Below, piece after piece: positions 1 to 9,386 of a DNA stretch of 64,000 bases. Each line of letters begins with the position of its first letter. Positions within the stretch are counted from its first letter, which is position 1. Origin of the DNA: JAGVSR01 sp963708775 (lineage in GTDB: Bacteria; Pseudomonadota; Alphaproteobacteria; Rhizobiales; Hyphomicrobiaceae); contig CAVPTI010000010.1 of assembly GCA_963708775.1 (NCBI GenBank), positions 186,001 to 250,000 of the forward strand. Reading direction: 5' to 3'. The translations under genes were made by a program, and so were the position numbers. A model generated the notes under the pieces. It saw only the letters and a list, made by a program, of their open reading frames with translations. It ran no database searches and was not told where the DNA came from.

Positions 1-46
1 ACGCCGCTTGCACCATCAGAAAACTGAATTGCCTTGTGCAGGCCTC

Positions 47-946
47 TTACTTACCGAGCACCTTGAGGAGCGTGGTGCCGAGCGCTGCCGGGCTATCAGC
101 CATCGCAATGCCGGCTTGCTGCATGGCTTCGATCTTGTCTTCAGCCTTGCCCTTGCCGCCTGAGATGATGGCCCCTGCGTGACCCATGCGACGGCCGGGA
201 GGCGCCGAAGCACCGGCGATGAAGCCGGCCATCGGTTTCTTGCGGCCCTTCTTCGCCTGAGCGATCAGCCACTCGGCGGCTTCTTCTTCAGCCGAGCCGC
301 CGATTTCACCGATCATGATGATCGACGTCGTCTCGGGATCATCAAGGAAAAGATCGAGCACGTCGATGAACTCGGTTCCCTTCACTGGATCGCCGCCGAT
401 GCCCACAGCCGTCGTCTGACCGAGCTTGGCATCGGTCGTCTGCTTCACCGCTTCATAGGTCAGCGTTCCAGAGCGCGAAACCACACCCACCGAACCCTTG
501 GAGAAAATGTTGCCCGGCATGATGCCGATCTTGCACTGGCCAGGCGTCAAAACACCCGGGCAGTTGGGTCCGACGAGGCGCGACTTCGAGCCCGAGAGAG
601 CCCGCTTCACGCGAACCATGTCGATGACCGGAATGCCTTCCGTGATGCAGACGATCAGCGGGATTTCCGCATCGATTGCTTCCAGGATCGCATCAGCAGC
701 AAAGGGAGGTGGCACGTAGATCGCGCTCGCCGTGGCCCCGGTCTTCTCTTTCGCTTCGAGCACCGTGTTGAACATCGGCACGTCGGCGAGGTCCGCATCC
801 GGGTGATTGTTGCCACCCTTGCCCGGCGTCACGCCACCGGCGACCTTCGTACCGTAGGCTTTCGCCTGCTTCGTGTGGAACGTCCCCTGGCTGCCGGTAA
901 TGCCCTGGCAGATGGTGACCGTATTCTTGTCGATCATGATGGACAT
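47..946 (-). CDS. sucD: Succinate--CoA ligase, alpha subunit
   Basis: Alpha subunit of the TCA-cycle enzyme that converts succinyl-CoA to succinate with synthesis of a nucleoside triphosphate. The 299 residues match the family length. The N-terminal CoA-binding Rossmann domain (GITGSQGTFH, then GVTPGKGG) and the phosphohistidine loop (GHAGAIISGGKG, His256) are visible. The ATG lies 2 bp after the sucC stop, so the two subunits are translationally linked. It is the last gene of a minus-strand mdh-sucC-sucD run; in related genomes sucA-sucB follow, which would lie off the left edge (inference). Confidence 0.97.
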   Translation of the reverse strand: MSIMIDKNTVTICQGITGSQGTFHTKQAKAYGTKVAGGVTPGKGGNNHPDADLADVPMFNTVLEAKEKTGATASAIYVPPPFAADAILEAIDAEIPLIVCITEGIPVIDMVRVKRALSGSKSRLVGPNCPGVLTPGQCKIGIMPGNIFSKGSVGVVSRSGTLTYEAVKQTTDAKLGQTTAVGIGGDPVKGTEFIDVLDLFLDDPETTSIIMIGEIGGSAEEEAAEWLIAQAKKGRKKPMAGFIAGASAPPGRRMGHAGAIISGGKGKAEDKIEAMQQAGIAMADSPAALGTTLLKVLGK

Positions 947-948
947 CG

Positions 949-2148
949 TTAGGCGACCTTCTTCACTTCGTCGGTGATCTTGCGGGCGGCATCGGCGAGA
1001 TCGTCAGCGGGGACGATCTTGAGGCCGGATTCGGCCAGCATTTTCTTGCCAAGTTCGACGTTGGTGCCTTCAAGGCGCACGACGAGCGGAACGGTGATCG
1101 CCATCTCACGTGCCGCTGCGATCACGCCGTCCGCGATGATGTCGCAACGCATGATGCCGCCGAAGATGTTGACCAAGATGCCCTTCACAGCCGGATCGGC
1201 GAGGATCAGCTTGAAGGCTTCCCGCACCTTCTCCTTCGAAGCGCCGCCGCCGACATCGAGGAAGTTCGCAGGCTCAGCGCCATAGAGCTTGATGATGTCC
1301 ATCGTCGCCATGGCAAGGCCCGCACCGTTCACAAGGCAGCCGATGTTGCCGTCGAGCTTGATGAACGCGAGATCGTGCTTCGACGCTTCGATTTCGCTCG
1401 GCTCTTCTTCCGTGATGTCACGATAGGCGACGATCTCGGGATGGCGGAACAGCGAATTCGAGTCGAAATCCATCTTGCCGTCGAGCGCGATGAGGTTACC
1501 CTCCTTCGTCACGACCAGCGGGTTGATCTCCAGCAGGCTCATGTCCTTCTCGATGAACATGCGATAGAGATTCGCGGCCGTCGCCTGCATCTGCTTGAAG
1601 GCGTCACCCTTGAGGCCGAGCGCGAAAGCGATCTTGCGGCCGTGGAAGGGCTGGAAGCCCGAAGCCGGATCGATCGACAGCGTGACGATCTTTTCCGGCG
1701 TGTCGTGCGCGACCTTCTCGATGTCCATGCCGCCTTCGGTCGAGACGATAAACGCGACCCGCGACGTTGCGCGGTCCACCAGCATCGAGAGATAGAGTTC
1801 CTTGTCGATCGCCGTGCCGTCCTCGACGTAGAGGCGGCGGACAACGCGGCCAGCGTCACCGGTCTGCACCGTCACCAGGGTCCGGCCGAGCATTTCACCT
1901 GCGAATTGCTTGACCTCATCGACCGACTTGGCGAGACGCACACCGCCCTTTTCGCCGGCTTCCTTTTCCTTGAACGTCCCCTTGCCGCGTCCGCCGGCAT
2001 GGATCTGCGCTTTCACGACCCAGACCGGTCCCGGCAGCTGCTTGGCGGCTTCGACGGCTTCGTCGACGGTGAATGCGGCAGCACCCTTTCCCGTGGGGAT
2101 GCCGTACTGGCGATAAAGCTCCTTCGCCTGATGCTCGTGGATGTTCAT
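949..2148 (-). CDS. sucC: ADP-forming succinate--CoA ligase, beta subunit
   Basis: Beta subunit of succinyl-CoA synthetase, 399 residues. It has an N-terminal ATP-grasp domain starting MNIHEHQAKELYRQYGIP, with the glycine-rich HAGGRGKG nucleotide segment near residue 50, and a C-terminal ligase domain with GGGASKEKV and NIFGGIMRCD. The start is supported by AGGAG a few bases upstream. It sits between mdh and sucD on the same strand. No anomalies are visible. Confidence 0.97.
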   Translation of the reverse strand: MNIHEHQAKELYRQYGIPTGKGAAAFTVDEAVEAAKQLPGPVWVVKAQIHAGGRGKGTFKEKEAGEKGGVRLAKSVDEVKQFAGEMLGRTLVTVQTGDAGRVVRRLYVEDGTAIDKELYLSMLVDRATSRVAFIVSTEGGMDIEKVAHDTPEKIVTLSIDPASGFQPFHGRKIAFALGLKGDAFKQMQATAANLYRMFIEKDMSLLEINPLVVTKEGNLIALDGKMDFDSNSLFRHPEIVAYRDITEEEPSEIEASKHDLAFIKLDGNIGCLVNGAGLAMATMDIIKLYGAEPANFLDVGGGASKEKVREAFKLILADPAVKGILVNIFGGIMRCDIIADGVIAAAREMAITVPLVVRLEGTNVELGKKMLAESGLKIVPADDLADAARKITDEVKKVA

Positions 2149-2307
2149 GGCGCTCCTGGGCGTTTCTCATTGAATGGGCGACGTGGGTGTTTAATCGGGA
2201 AGGCAACGGTCAAGCCACCCCCGAACGGGCCACCCCGGCCTACCCTGTTGGGGCTGCGACGAAGCGGCGTCGGGCAGAGCCTGAGGCCGGATTGAGGAGG
2301 TTGAACC

Positions 2308-3273
2308 TCAAGCCCCGAGCGGCGGGTTCACCTGCACGCAGGTGTCGACGAGGCTCTTCACGGATTCCACCGACCGCATGAGCATCTGCCGTTCCGCCGA
2401 GTTGAGATCGATCTCGATGATCCGCTCGATGCCGCCCGATCCGATGATCACCGGAACCCCGACGTAGAGGCCCTTTACCCCATATTCTCCATTGAGATAG
2501 GCCGCGCAGGGCAATACCCGCTTTTTGTCCTTCAGGAAGCTCTCGGCCATCGCAATGGCGGATGCCGCGGGAGCATAATAGGCAGACCCCGTCTTCAAGA
2601 GGCCGACGATTTCCCCGCCACCCTTGCGGGTCCGGACCACGATTTCCTCGACCCGCTCCTGGCGGATCCAGCCCATCTTCACGAGGTCGGGCAGCGGCAC
2701 CCCACCCACCGTCGAATACCGGACCAGCGGCACCATGTCGTCCCCATGTCCGCCGAGCACGAACGCGGCCACATCCTCGACCGAAACCTTGAACTCATCC
2801 GCCAGGAAGTGCCGGAACCGGGCTGTATCTAAAACTCCAGCCATGCCGCAGACCATGTTGCGGGGCAAACCCGAAAACTTCTGCAGCGCCCAAACCATCG
2901 CGTCGAGCGGATTGGTGATGCAAATAACAAACGAATTGGGCGCGTACTTTTTAATACCCGCGCCCACCTGCTCCATTACCTTCAAATTGATACCGATCAG
3001 ATCATCGCGGCTCATGCCGGGTTTGCGTGGCACACCCGCCGTCACGATGCAGACGCTCGCGCCTTCGATATCAGAGTAAGCGTTCGTACCCTTGAGATTG
3101 CAGTCGAAACCTTCGACGGCGCCGGACTGCGCGATGTCGAGCGACTTGCCCTGCGGCAGACCTTCCGCGATGTCGAACAAAACCACGTCACCGAGCTCCT
3201 TGAGCCCGATCAGGTGAGCCAGGGTTCCACCGATCATACCGCCGCCGATCAAGGCAATCTTCGTACGCGCCAT
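2308..3273 (-). CDS. mdh: Malate dehydrogenase (NAD-dependent, LDH-like type)
   Basis: Oxidises malate to oxaloacetate in the TCA cycle. The 321 residues fit the LDH-like MDH class common in alphaproteobacteria. The NAD-binding GGGMIGGTLAHL motif is at residues 10-21, the substrate-binding loop VPRKPGMSRDD contains Arg83 and Arg89, Asp149 and Arg152 are present, and the catalytic histidine is His176 in GGHGDDMVP. It is preceded by zapE and followed by sucCD on the same strand, with about 160-bp gaps on either side, so a separate promoter is possible. Confidence 0.97.
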   Translation of the reverse strand: MARTKIALIGGGMIGGTLAHLIGLKELGDVVLFDIAEGLPQGKSLDIAQSGAVEGFDCNLKGTNAYSDIEGASVCIVTAGVPRKPGMSRDDLIGINLKVMEQVGAGIKKYAPNSFVICITNPLDAMVWALQKFSGLPRNMVCGMAGVLDTARFRHFLADEFKVSVEDVAAFVLGGHGDDMVPLVRYSTVGGVPLPDLVKMGWIRQERVEEIVVRTRKGGGEIVGLLKTGSAYYAPAASAIAMAESFLKDKKRVLPCAAYLNGEYGVKGLYVGVPVIIGSGGIERIIEIDLNSAERQMLMRSVESVKSLVDTCVQVNPPLGA

Positions 3274-3432
3274 CGCAATTCAATCTCCCAGCCAAACCCG
3301 CGGATGAGCCGCGGCCTCAGATCTTCTGCTGCCTCTTTGCCCTGCCATTCCGCAGATGCGAAGACAATCTGTTCGTTCGTAGGCCGAAACCCCGCCGCTC
3401 TCAAGCTGTCGCGGAGAAAAAGCCGCTCAGCC

Positions 3433-4551
3433 TCAAGGCGCCGCCCGCGACGCCACGCGCTCGGCCAGCCAGGCTTCGCTGCGCATCTCCATCAGTCGCG
3501 ATGCTGTCCGGACGAACAGGTCCGCTCCGTCGCCTGCCGGATAGAGCTTGTCCGGCTCGGCCGCCGCCGATGCGACAAGGCAGGTCCCCCGATCATAAAG
3601 AGTATCGATGAGGGTAATGAACCGCCGCGCTTCGTTGCGCCGGTCCGGCGTCAACATCGGAATGTCCTCGACGATGAGCGTCGAATACGCGTTCGCGATG
3701 GCGAGATAGTCGGGGCCGGCCAGCGGCTGCGCACACAAATCCCAAAACGTGAACCGCGCCACACCGGACGCCGCTTCCGGCACAGCGATCATCCGGCCGT
3801 TGCATGCGACCTCTGCGGGCTTGCCCTCTTCCGATCCCACGAGCCGCGACCAGATTGCATCGATCTCTGCCTTCGCCGCTTTGTCCGCAGGTTGAAAGTA
3901 AAGTGTCCGGCCCTGCAGCTTGTCGAGCCGGTAATCCTTCGCAGCTGCAATTTCGAGGACATCCAACTTGTCCTGGAGCATCGCTACAAACGGTAGGAAA
4001 AGCTGGCGATTAAGGCCATTCCAATAAAGCCGGTCCGGCGGCACATTGGATGTCGCCACCATGATCACGCCGCGTTCGAAGAGCGCTTTGAACAACCGCC
4101 CGAGGATCATCGCGTCCGCAATGTCGGTGACGTGGAACTCATCAAAGCAAAGAAGCTGCGCTTCACCCGCGATCTCCGCCGCCACGTACGGGATCGGGTC
4201 GCCATCCGTCGTCGCCCGTCCGCGCGCGATGCGCTCGTGCACTTCCGCCATGAACTGATGAAAGTGAACGCGCCGCCGCGGACTGAAGCCGACCGCCAGA
4301 TGGAACAGGTCCATCATCATCGTTTTGCCGCGGCCGACACCGCCCCATAGATAAAGACCACGCGGCGTCACCGGTACAACTCGCTTCGGCACACGGAAGA
4401 TAGAAAGCCGCGAGCTCCGTTCCGGCCGGTGGCCTTCGAGTCCTGTCGCCAGTTGATCGAGCCGCTCAACGATCAGCGCCTGCGCCGGATCGCGCTCGAT
4501 CTGACCGGTCGCCACCCTTTGCTGATAGTATTGCCAAACGCGGCCCGGCAT
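3433..4551 (-). CDS. zapE: Cell division protein ZapE (AFG1-family ATPase)
   Basis: AFG1/ZapE-type AAA ATPase of 372 residues. Walker A GGVGRGKT is at residues 70-77, followed by a DLFH segment and Walker B LLCFDEFHVTD. The family has been linked to Z-ring stability at constriction. The open frame extends upstream to 4710, but the ATG at 4551 (MPGRVWQYYQQRV) begins where family homology normally begins and has GGGGA just upstream, so I take it as the start. A zapE-mdh-sucCD order is common in Hyphomicrobiales. Confidence 0.93.
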   Translation of the reverse strand: MPGRVWQYYQQRVATGQIERDPAQALIVERLDQLATGLEGHRPERSSRLSIFRVPKRVVPVTPRGLYLWGGVGRGKTMMMDLFHLAVGFSPRRRVHFHQFMAEVHERIARGRATTDGDPIPYVAAEIAGEAQLLCFDEFHVTDIADAMILGRLFKALFERGVIMVATSNVPPDRLYWNGLNRQLFLPFVAMLQDKLDVLEIAAAKDYRLDKLQGRTLYFQPADKAAKAEIDAIWSRLVGSEEGKPAEVACNGRMIAVPEAASGVARFTFWDLCAQPLAGPDYLAIANAYSTLIVEDIPMLTPDRRNEARRFITLIDTLYDRGTCLVASAAAEPDKLYPAGDGADLFVRTASRLMEMRSEAWLAERVASRAAP

Positions 4552-5187
4552 CTTGTCCCCTACACCTGTGGTCCACGAGCTAGCCCCCTCCCGCCCCGGC
4601 CCCGCAAGCACCTCGTGACGGTATGTCACGAATGAACATCTCTTGCCACGCCACGCCCGGGGTGCGATCCGCCCAAATACCGATCGTTGTTTGCGCCACC
4701 GCGACGGCAACTCTCGCCAGCAGCACGACGAGCATCACCATCCAACACGTGCAGGGAACTTTTTCGTACGAGACATGTTGTGGCGTCGAAAATCAAAACC
4801 GTTGCACTGTCGTTCAGTCGCCTGCATGGTGCCGCAGCAATTTTCGACGCCATCCATGAAGTTCATTTTGGTACAGTCGCACGACGCAAGATGCGCGCGA
4901 GTGGAGAACACGGGGCGTAGTGGATGCGTTGGCATGAGAGAAGTAAGCGGCAACGATTTCATGTCGCGAGCAACTCAGCTGAACCACTTCGCTTCACGTG
5001 CAAACGCGAATTCAAAACCTAGAGGCCCGGAATTGCTCAAAAATTGCGGCGTTTGCGCCACACTTTCGGCAATTGGACAAAAATATCGCCGCGAAATCGA
5101 AATTCGATGTCAACAAAATGATCGAACTTGCGCATATTTTTTTCGTGATCGAAATGATTCGATCTGATTCCAGAGGGAGAGAGAACT
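4552..5187. other. Intergenic region with ATCGAA palindromes
   Basis: Divergent spacer between zapE and the histone-like gene, AT-richer than its surroundings from about 4980 onward. I see no convincing gene: the open frames in it lack ribosome sites and protein-like composition. Its last 100 bp hold two perfect inverted repeats, ATCGAA-a-TTCGAT (5096-5108) and GATCGAA-atga-TTCGATC (5147-5164), plus an isolated GATCGAA half-site at 5120-5126. These could be operators for the gene at 5188. Confidence 0.5.
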
Positions 5188-5310
5188 ATGGCTAAGGCAG
5201 CAAAGAAGGCAGTGAAGAAGGCAACGGCGAAGCGCGCTCCGGCCAAGAAGGCCACCAAGGCAGCGAAGAAGCCGGCCAAGAAGGCTGCAAAGAAGAAGCG
5301 CGCAGCCTAA
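5188..5310 (+). CDS. Histone H1-like lysine/alanine-rich small protein
   Basis: A 40-residue protein made almost only of Lys, Ala, Arg, Pro, Thr and Val, with repeated AKKA/PAKK units (start MAKAAKKAVKK, end KKKRAA). The composition is that of eukaryotic histone H1 tails and of bacterial H1-like nucleoid proteins, so DNA binding is the natural inference, but there is no folded domain. The ATG is preceded by GAGGGAGAG, and a clear terminator hairpin follows at 5384-5415, so this is a compact monocistronic unit. Palindromes directly upstream (5096-5164) may regulate it. It could also be an RNA-binding or ribosome-associated basic peptide. Confidence 0.8.
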   Translation: MAKAAKKAVKKATAKRAPAKKATKAAKKPAKKAAKKKRAA

Positions 5311-5383
5311 GGCTGACGTTTCTGTTCTGTTCCCGGTTGGGCACCGGGCGCGGAGCCGGTCCACAAGACCGAATAAATTTTTG

Positions 5384-5415
5384 AGGCCGGTGGCTGCGAG
5401 ATGCGCCACCGGCCT
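5384..5415 (+). terminator. Rho-independent terminator of the histone-like gene
   Basis: Perfect 11-bp inverted repeat (AGGCCGGTGGC / GCCACCGGCCT) with a 10-nt loop, followed by TCTTATTT. It lies 74 bp after the stop codon of the 40-residue gene. Confidence 0.75.
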
Positions 5416-5476
5416 TCTTATTTGCTCGCAGGCAGTCAGGAAAGTCCAAGCGCAGGTTGCCTGCGCAAGCTAGTTG

Positions 5477-5731
5477 TTAGTTCCGGTTGTTTTGAAGATC
5501 CCACCAGTCGTGGACGGAGCGGCAATAACCGTCGCGCTCACTCGGGCAATCGCCCTGTCGGCCGATAACGCGTCGCTGCGGAGCGCGGTGGAAAGTGCGC
5601 AAGGAGTTTGATCGGGCGCCTCGGTCAGCCTTGGCCGCCGTCGATGTCTTCACTTTCGCATCGTCCCACCAGAATTGAGCATTCGCGGGCGATGCAACCA
5701 ACAAGAGCGGCAGAATAAGCAGGATTTTCAT
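5477..5731 (-). CDS. Small secreted protein, function unknown
   Basis: 84 residues. The N-terminus MKILLILPLLLVASPANA is a textbook Sec signal peptide with likely cleavage after ANA, leaving a mature domain of about 66 residues rich in Arg, Asp and Trp with two cysteines (GDCPSERDGYC). GGGAGG lies 5 bases before the ATG, which argues strongly for translation. It follows sdhB on the same strand but about 100 bp away. I do not recognise the family; the cysteine pair could form a disulfide in the periplasm. Confidence 0.7.
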   Translation of the reverse strand: MKILLILPLLLVASPANAQFWWDDAKVKTSTAAKADRGARSNSLRTFHRAPQRRVIGRQGDCPSERDGYCRSVHDWWDLQNNRN

Positions 5732-5831
5732 GGATACCTCCCACCACGCAGGTGGGGGTCGCCATGAGTTCGGTCCAATTGATAGTTCTGAACACGACTG
5801 CCTAGTTATCGGTCCAGCCGATCCACGAACC

Positions 5832-6611
5832 TTACACCCGCCGCTGCACCATCAGCTTCTTGAGTTCGGCGATGGCTTTGGCCGGCGACAGTCCCTTGGG
5901 ACATGCCTTGGTGCAGTTCATGATCGTGTGGCACCGATAGAGCCGGAATGGATCCTCGAGATTGTCGAGCCGGTCGCCCGTTGCCTCATCGCGACTCTCG
6001 ATGACCCACCGGTAAGCCTGCAGCAGGATCGCCGGACCGAGATACCGATCCGAATTCCACCAGTAACTCGGACACGACGTCGAGCAGCATGCGCACAGGA
6101 TGCACTCGTAAAGGCCGTCGAGCTTCTCACGGTCCTCGCGCGACTGCTTCCACTCTTTCGGCGGCGTCGGCGTATCCGTCTTCAACCAAGGCTCGATTGA
6201 CCGCAGCTGCGCATAGAAGTTGGTCATGTCCGGCACGAGGTCCTTGATGACCTTCATGTGCGGCAGCGGATAAATCGTAACCGGCCCCTTCACCTCGTCG
6301 ATGCCCTTGAGACACGCGAGGTAGTTGGTCCCGTCGATGTTCATCGAGCACGACCCACAGATGCCTTCACGGCACGAGCGGCGAAACGTCAGCGTCGGAT
6401 CGATCTCGTTCTTGATCTTGATGAGCGCATCGAGAACCATCGGACCGCACTGGTCCTGATTGACCCAGTATGTATCCACATGCGGGTTTTGCCCGTCATC
6501 CGGCGTCCAACGATAGATCCGGAATTCGCGCCAAGCACCATCGCCCTCCGGCGCGTTCCAGGTCTTGCCCGTGGTCAATTTCGAATTCTTAGGGAGCGTC
6601 AGCTGCACCAT
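5832..6611 (-). CDS. sdhB: Succinate dehydrogenase iron-sulfur subunit
   Basis: Carries electrons from the flavoprotein SdhA to quinone in complex II. The 259 residues start MVQLTLPKNSK. An N-terminal 2Fe-2S domain contains CREGICGSCSMN plus a later Cys, and a C-terminal ferredoxin-type domain contains CILCACCSTSCP and CTKACPKG for the 4Fe-4S and 3Fe-4S clusters. The frame stays open to a TTG at 6650, but the ATG at 6611 gives the standard family N-terminus. Unusually, an unrelated gene (6769-7434) separates it from sdhA. Confidence 0.96.
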   Translation of the reverse strand: MVQLTLPKNSKLTTGKTWNAPEGDGAWREFRIYRWTPDDGQNPHVDTYWVNQDQCGPMVLDALIKIKNEIDPTLTFRRSCREGICGSCSMNIDGTNYLACLKGIDEVKGPVTIYPLPHMKVIKDLVPDMTNFYAQLRSIEPWLKTDTPTPPKEWKQSREDREKLDGLYECILCACCSTSCPSYWWNSDRYLGPAILLQAYRWVIESRDEATGDRLDNLEDPFRLYRCHTIMNCTKACPKGLSPAKAIAELKKLMVQRRV

Positions 6612-6768
6612 GGGTCCGGTTCGATCCTCGCGTTGAGCGAAAAAATCCAATGAACCCCAAGAATTGGGGTTCTACGCACCCCGTGTCAACGCAGCCGGCG
6701 GGTCACCGGATGCGGTTCTTTGCCCACATTCTTCCCTTCAGGCCAGCGCCTCGTTCTTTTGTCGAAGA

Positions 6769-7434
6769 TCAATCCGAACGGTGCTTCTTGAGCTCTCGAA
6801 CCAACTGCGTAAGCCGCTCGGCGATCTCCGCCCCGCCATCCACGGCGACCTTGAGCGTGGCCCTGTTTTGGATCAGCTTGTTGAGCCGCTCCTGGCATTC
6901 TCCAAAGGCGAAATAGAGCGTCTCGGGCGCATCGATCTCACCATCTTCCACGGCGCACATGACGTCGAACGCATTTTGCGAGGCCAGCACCAGCATCGAA
7001 GCGACGTCATTCATGATTTGATGAAACAACCGGCTGCCGTCCGGCCCCACACGCGTCCCATGTACGCCGAACTTCAGCGGCGAAGTCCCGCCGGCACCTT
7101 CCCCGGCAAACAGCTTCGGATGACGCTGAAACCGCCGGAAAATTTCCGACAGGCCAAGGCAGCACGTTTCCAATTCGCGGATCGCAGTGCCGGCCTTCCG
7201 CTTGGCCTTCGAGCGGTCGGGCGTGCGCTCCTCCGCCGTCCAATTGATTGCCGCGATGGAGGCAATGGCACCCAGCGCCGCCAGGGCCGGCAGCACGGCC
7301 GTAAACGGGTCCGGCGCAATCCGGCTGTCCGGCTCGCGCGGCTCCACCGGCTTGAGTGGCTCCTTATTCTTATCGCTGCCTTTGCGGGACGGTAGGGCCA
7401 CGCGAACTCCGGGTTGCCTCAGCTTATGAAGCAT
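6769..7434 (-). CDS. Hypothetical membrane protein between sdhA and sdhB
   Basis: 221 residues, no family recognised. A basic, proline-containing N-terminus (to about residue 40) is followed by one hydrophobic segment (TAVLPALAALGAIASIAAINW, about residues 45-65) and then a soluble, mostly helical C-terminal part ending in a charged helix (RLTQLVRELKKHRSD). It is on the coding strand of the sdh cluster, 105 bp after sdhA and about 155 bp before sdhB. Its place inside the cluster suggests, but does not show, a link to complex II. It may instead be a lineage-specific insertion. Confidence 0.7.
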   Translation of the reverse strand: MLHKLRQPGVRVALPSRKGSDKNKEPLKPVEPREPDSRIAPDPFTAVLPALAALGAIASIAAINWTAEERTPDRSKAKRKAGTAIRELETCCLGLSEIFRRFQRHPKLFAGEGAGGTSPLKFGVHGTRVGPDGSRLFHQIMNDVASMLVLASQNAFDVMCAVEDGEIDAPETLYFAFGECQERLNKLIQNRATLKVAVDGGAEIAERLTQLVRELKKHRSD

Positions 7435-7539
7435 CCCTTAGCGCAGCCAGCGACCCGCCGCCACCCGTCAACGCGCGCACAACCGAGCTTCTAAGCCCGT
7501 CACATCGAGCATTACGCGTGCGCGACAATCTCTCGGGCC

Positions 7540-9379
7540 TCAATACACGCGAGCTTTGGGCTCGATGTACTTGATCTCATTGGTGAGCGTCCGAGTATGA
7601 ACCGGGCGGCTGTCGAGCCGCACCTGCCGCGTCCCGTAATCGGCAAACGCCAGGGTGTGCTTCATCCACGCCACGTCATCACGCTTGGGATAATCCTCGC
7701 GCGCATGCGCTCCGCGGCTTTCCTTGCGGTTCGCCGCTCCTGCCACCGTCACCGCAGCCTGGGCGATGAGATTGTCGAATTCGAGCGTCTCGATGAGATC
7801 CGAGTTCCACACCAACGAGCGATCGGTGACGTTGATATCCTCGATACCCTTCCAGATATCGGCGATCTTCTTCACGCCCTCTTCCAGCACCGGCCCATCG
7901 CGGAAGACGGCGCAGTTGGCCTGCATGGTCTTCTGCATTCTAAGCCGGAGGGCCGACGTCGGCGTCGCACCGCTCGCATTGCGATACCAGTCGAGCCGAT
8001 CAAGCGCCTTGTCCGTCGCCTCCTTCGGCAATTCCGGCTGAGCCGCGCGCCGTTCGACAGTGTCCGCACAGCGCAAGCCCGCCGCGCGCCCGAACACCAC
8101 AAGATCGATCAGCGAGTTGGAACCAAGCCGGTTCGCGCCATGCACCGACACGCACGCGGCCTCCCCGATGGCCATCAAGGCCCGGAACGATCGTGTCGGG
8201 ATTGCCGCCCTTCAGCGTCAGCACCTCACCGTGATAGTTCGTCGGAATGCCACCCATGTTGTAGTGCACGGTCGGAATGACGGGAATGGCCTGCCGCCTC
8301 AAGTCGACGCCCGCGAAAATCTTGGCACTTTCCGTGATGCCCGGCAGACGCTCCGCAAGGATTTTCGGATCAAGATGGTCGAGGTGAAGATAGATGTGAT
8401 CGCCCTCGGGACCGACGCCACGACCTTCGCGGATCTCGATCGTCATCGACCGCGAAACGACATCGCGCGACGCAAGATCCTTTGCATGTGGCGCGTAACG
8501 CTCCATGAAGCGCTCGCCCTTCGAGTTCGTCAGATACCCGCCTTCGCCGCGTGCACCCTCCGTTATCAAGACGCCTGCGCCATAGATGCCGGTCGGATGG
8601 AACTGCACGAATTCCATATCCTGGAGTGGCAAGCCCGCACGCAGCACCATTGCGTTGCCGTCGCCCGTGCACGTGTGGGCCGATGTCGCCGAGAAGTACG
8701 CGCGGCCATAACCACCGGTCGCCAAAATCGTGCGTTTCGAGCGGAAGCGATGAATGCTTCCGTCTTCCATATTCATCGCGATGACGCCGCGGCACGCGCC
8801 TTCGTCGTCCATGATGAGATCAAGCGCAAAGTACTCGACGAAAAACTCTGCCGAGTGGCGCAGCGACTGGCCATAAAGTGTATGCAGCATCGCGTGGCCG
8901 GTCCGGTCCGCGGCAGCGCACGTGCGCTGCACGGGCGGACCATCGCCGTATTCCGTGTAATGCCCGCCAAACGGACGCTGATAGATCTTGCCCTCTTCCG
9001 TGCGGCTGAACGGAACCCCGTAGTGATCGAGTTCGTAAACGGCTTCCGGTGCGTTGCGGCAAAGGTATTCGATCGCGTCCTGGTCACCGAGCCAGTCGGC
9101 GCCCTTCACCGTGTCGTACATGTGCCAGCGCCAGTTGTCCGGCCCCATGTTGGCGAGCGACGCGGCAATGCCGCCCTGCGCCGCCACCGTGTGCGAGCGC
9201 GTCGGAAAAACCTTTGTCACGCAGGCCGTCTTCAGCCCCGCCTCGGCGCACCCCAGCGTCGCGCGCAATCCCGCGCCACCCGCGCCGACAACCACGACGT
9301 CATAGGTATGATCGACGATCGGATAGGCGCGCCCGTTGACCGCTGCCGTGCCTGCCGCCCCGTTCACCTTGCCAGCCAT
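7540..9379 (-). CDS. sdhA: Succinate dehydrogenase flavoprotein subunit (frame broken once)
   Basis: FAD subunit of complex II; oxidises succinate to fumarate. The N-terminal part shows the dinucleotide fold GAGGAG (residues 32-37) and the FAD-linking histidine in RSHTVAAQGG (His63), with HPTGIYG further on. The reading frame breaks at 8177-8178: upstream it reads DTIVPGL, and the expected continuation MAIGEAACVSVHGANRLGSNS is in the next frame. Removing one base (the doubled A of the + strand there) restores a single protein of 612 residues, the normal size. All other motifs are intact, so I read this as an assembly indel. sdhD ends 7 bp before its ATG. Confidence 0.93.
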
Positions 9380-9386
9380 ACTGCGT

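Noticed and set aside
4643..5167. 174-residue plus-strand open frame between zapE and the histone-like gene
   Set aside because: Low-complexity His/Arg content, no ribosome site, and it covers the palindromic region upstream of a better gene.
8160..8190. Programmed ribosomal frameshift in sdhA
   Set aside because: No slippery heptamer or stimulatory hairpin is evident, sdhA is not known to use frameshifting, and the break matches the window-wide pattern of single inserted bases.
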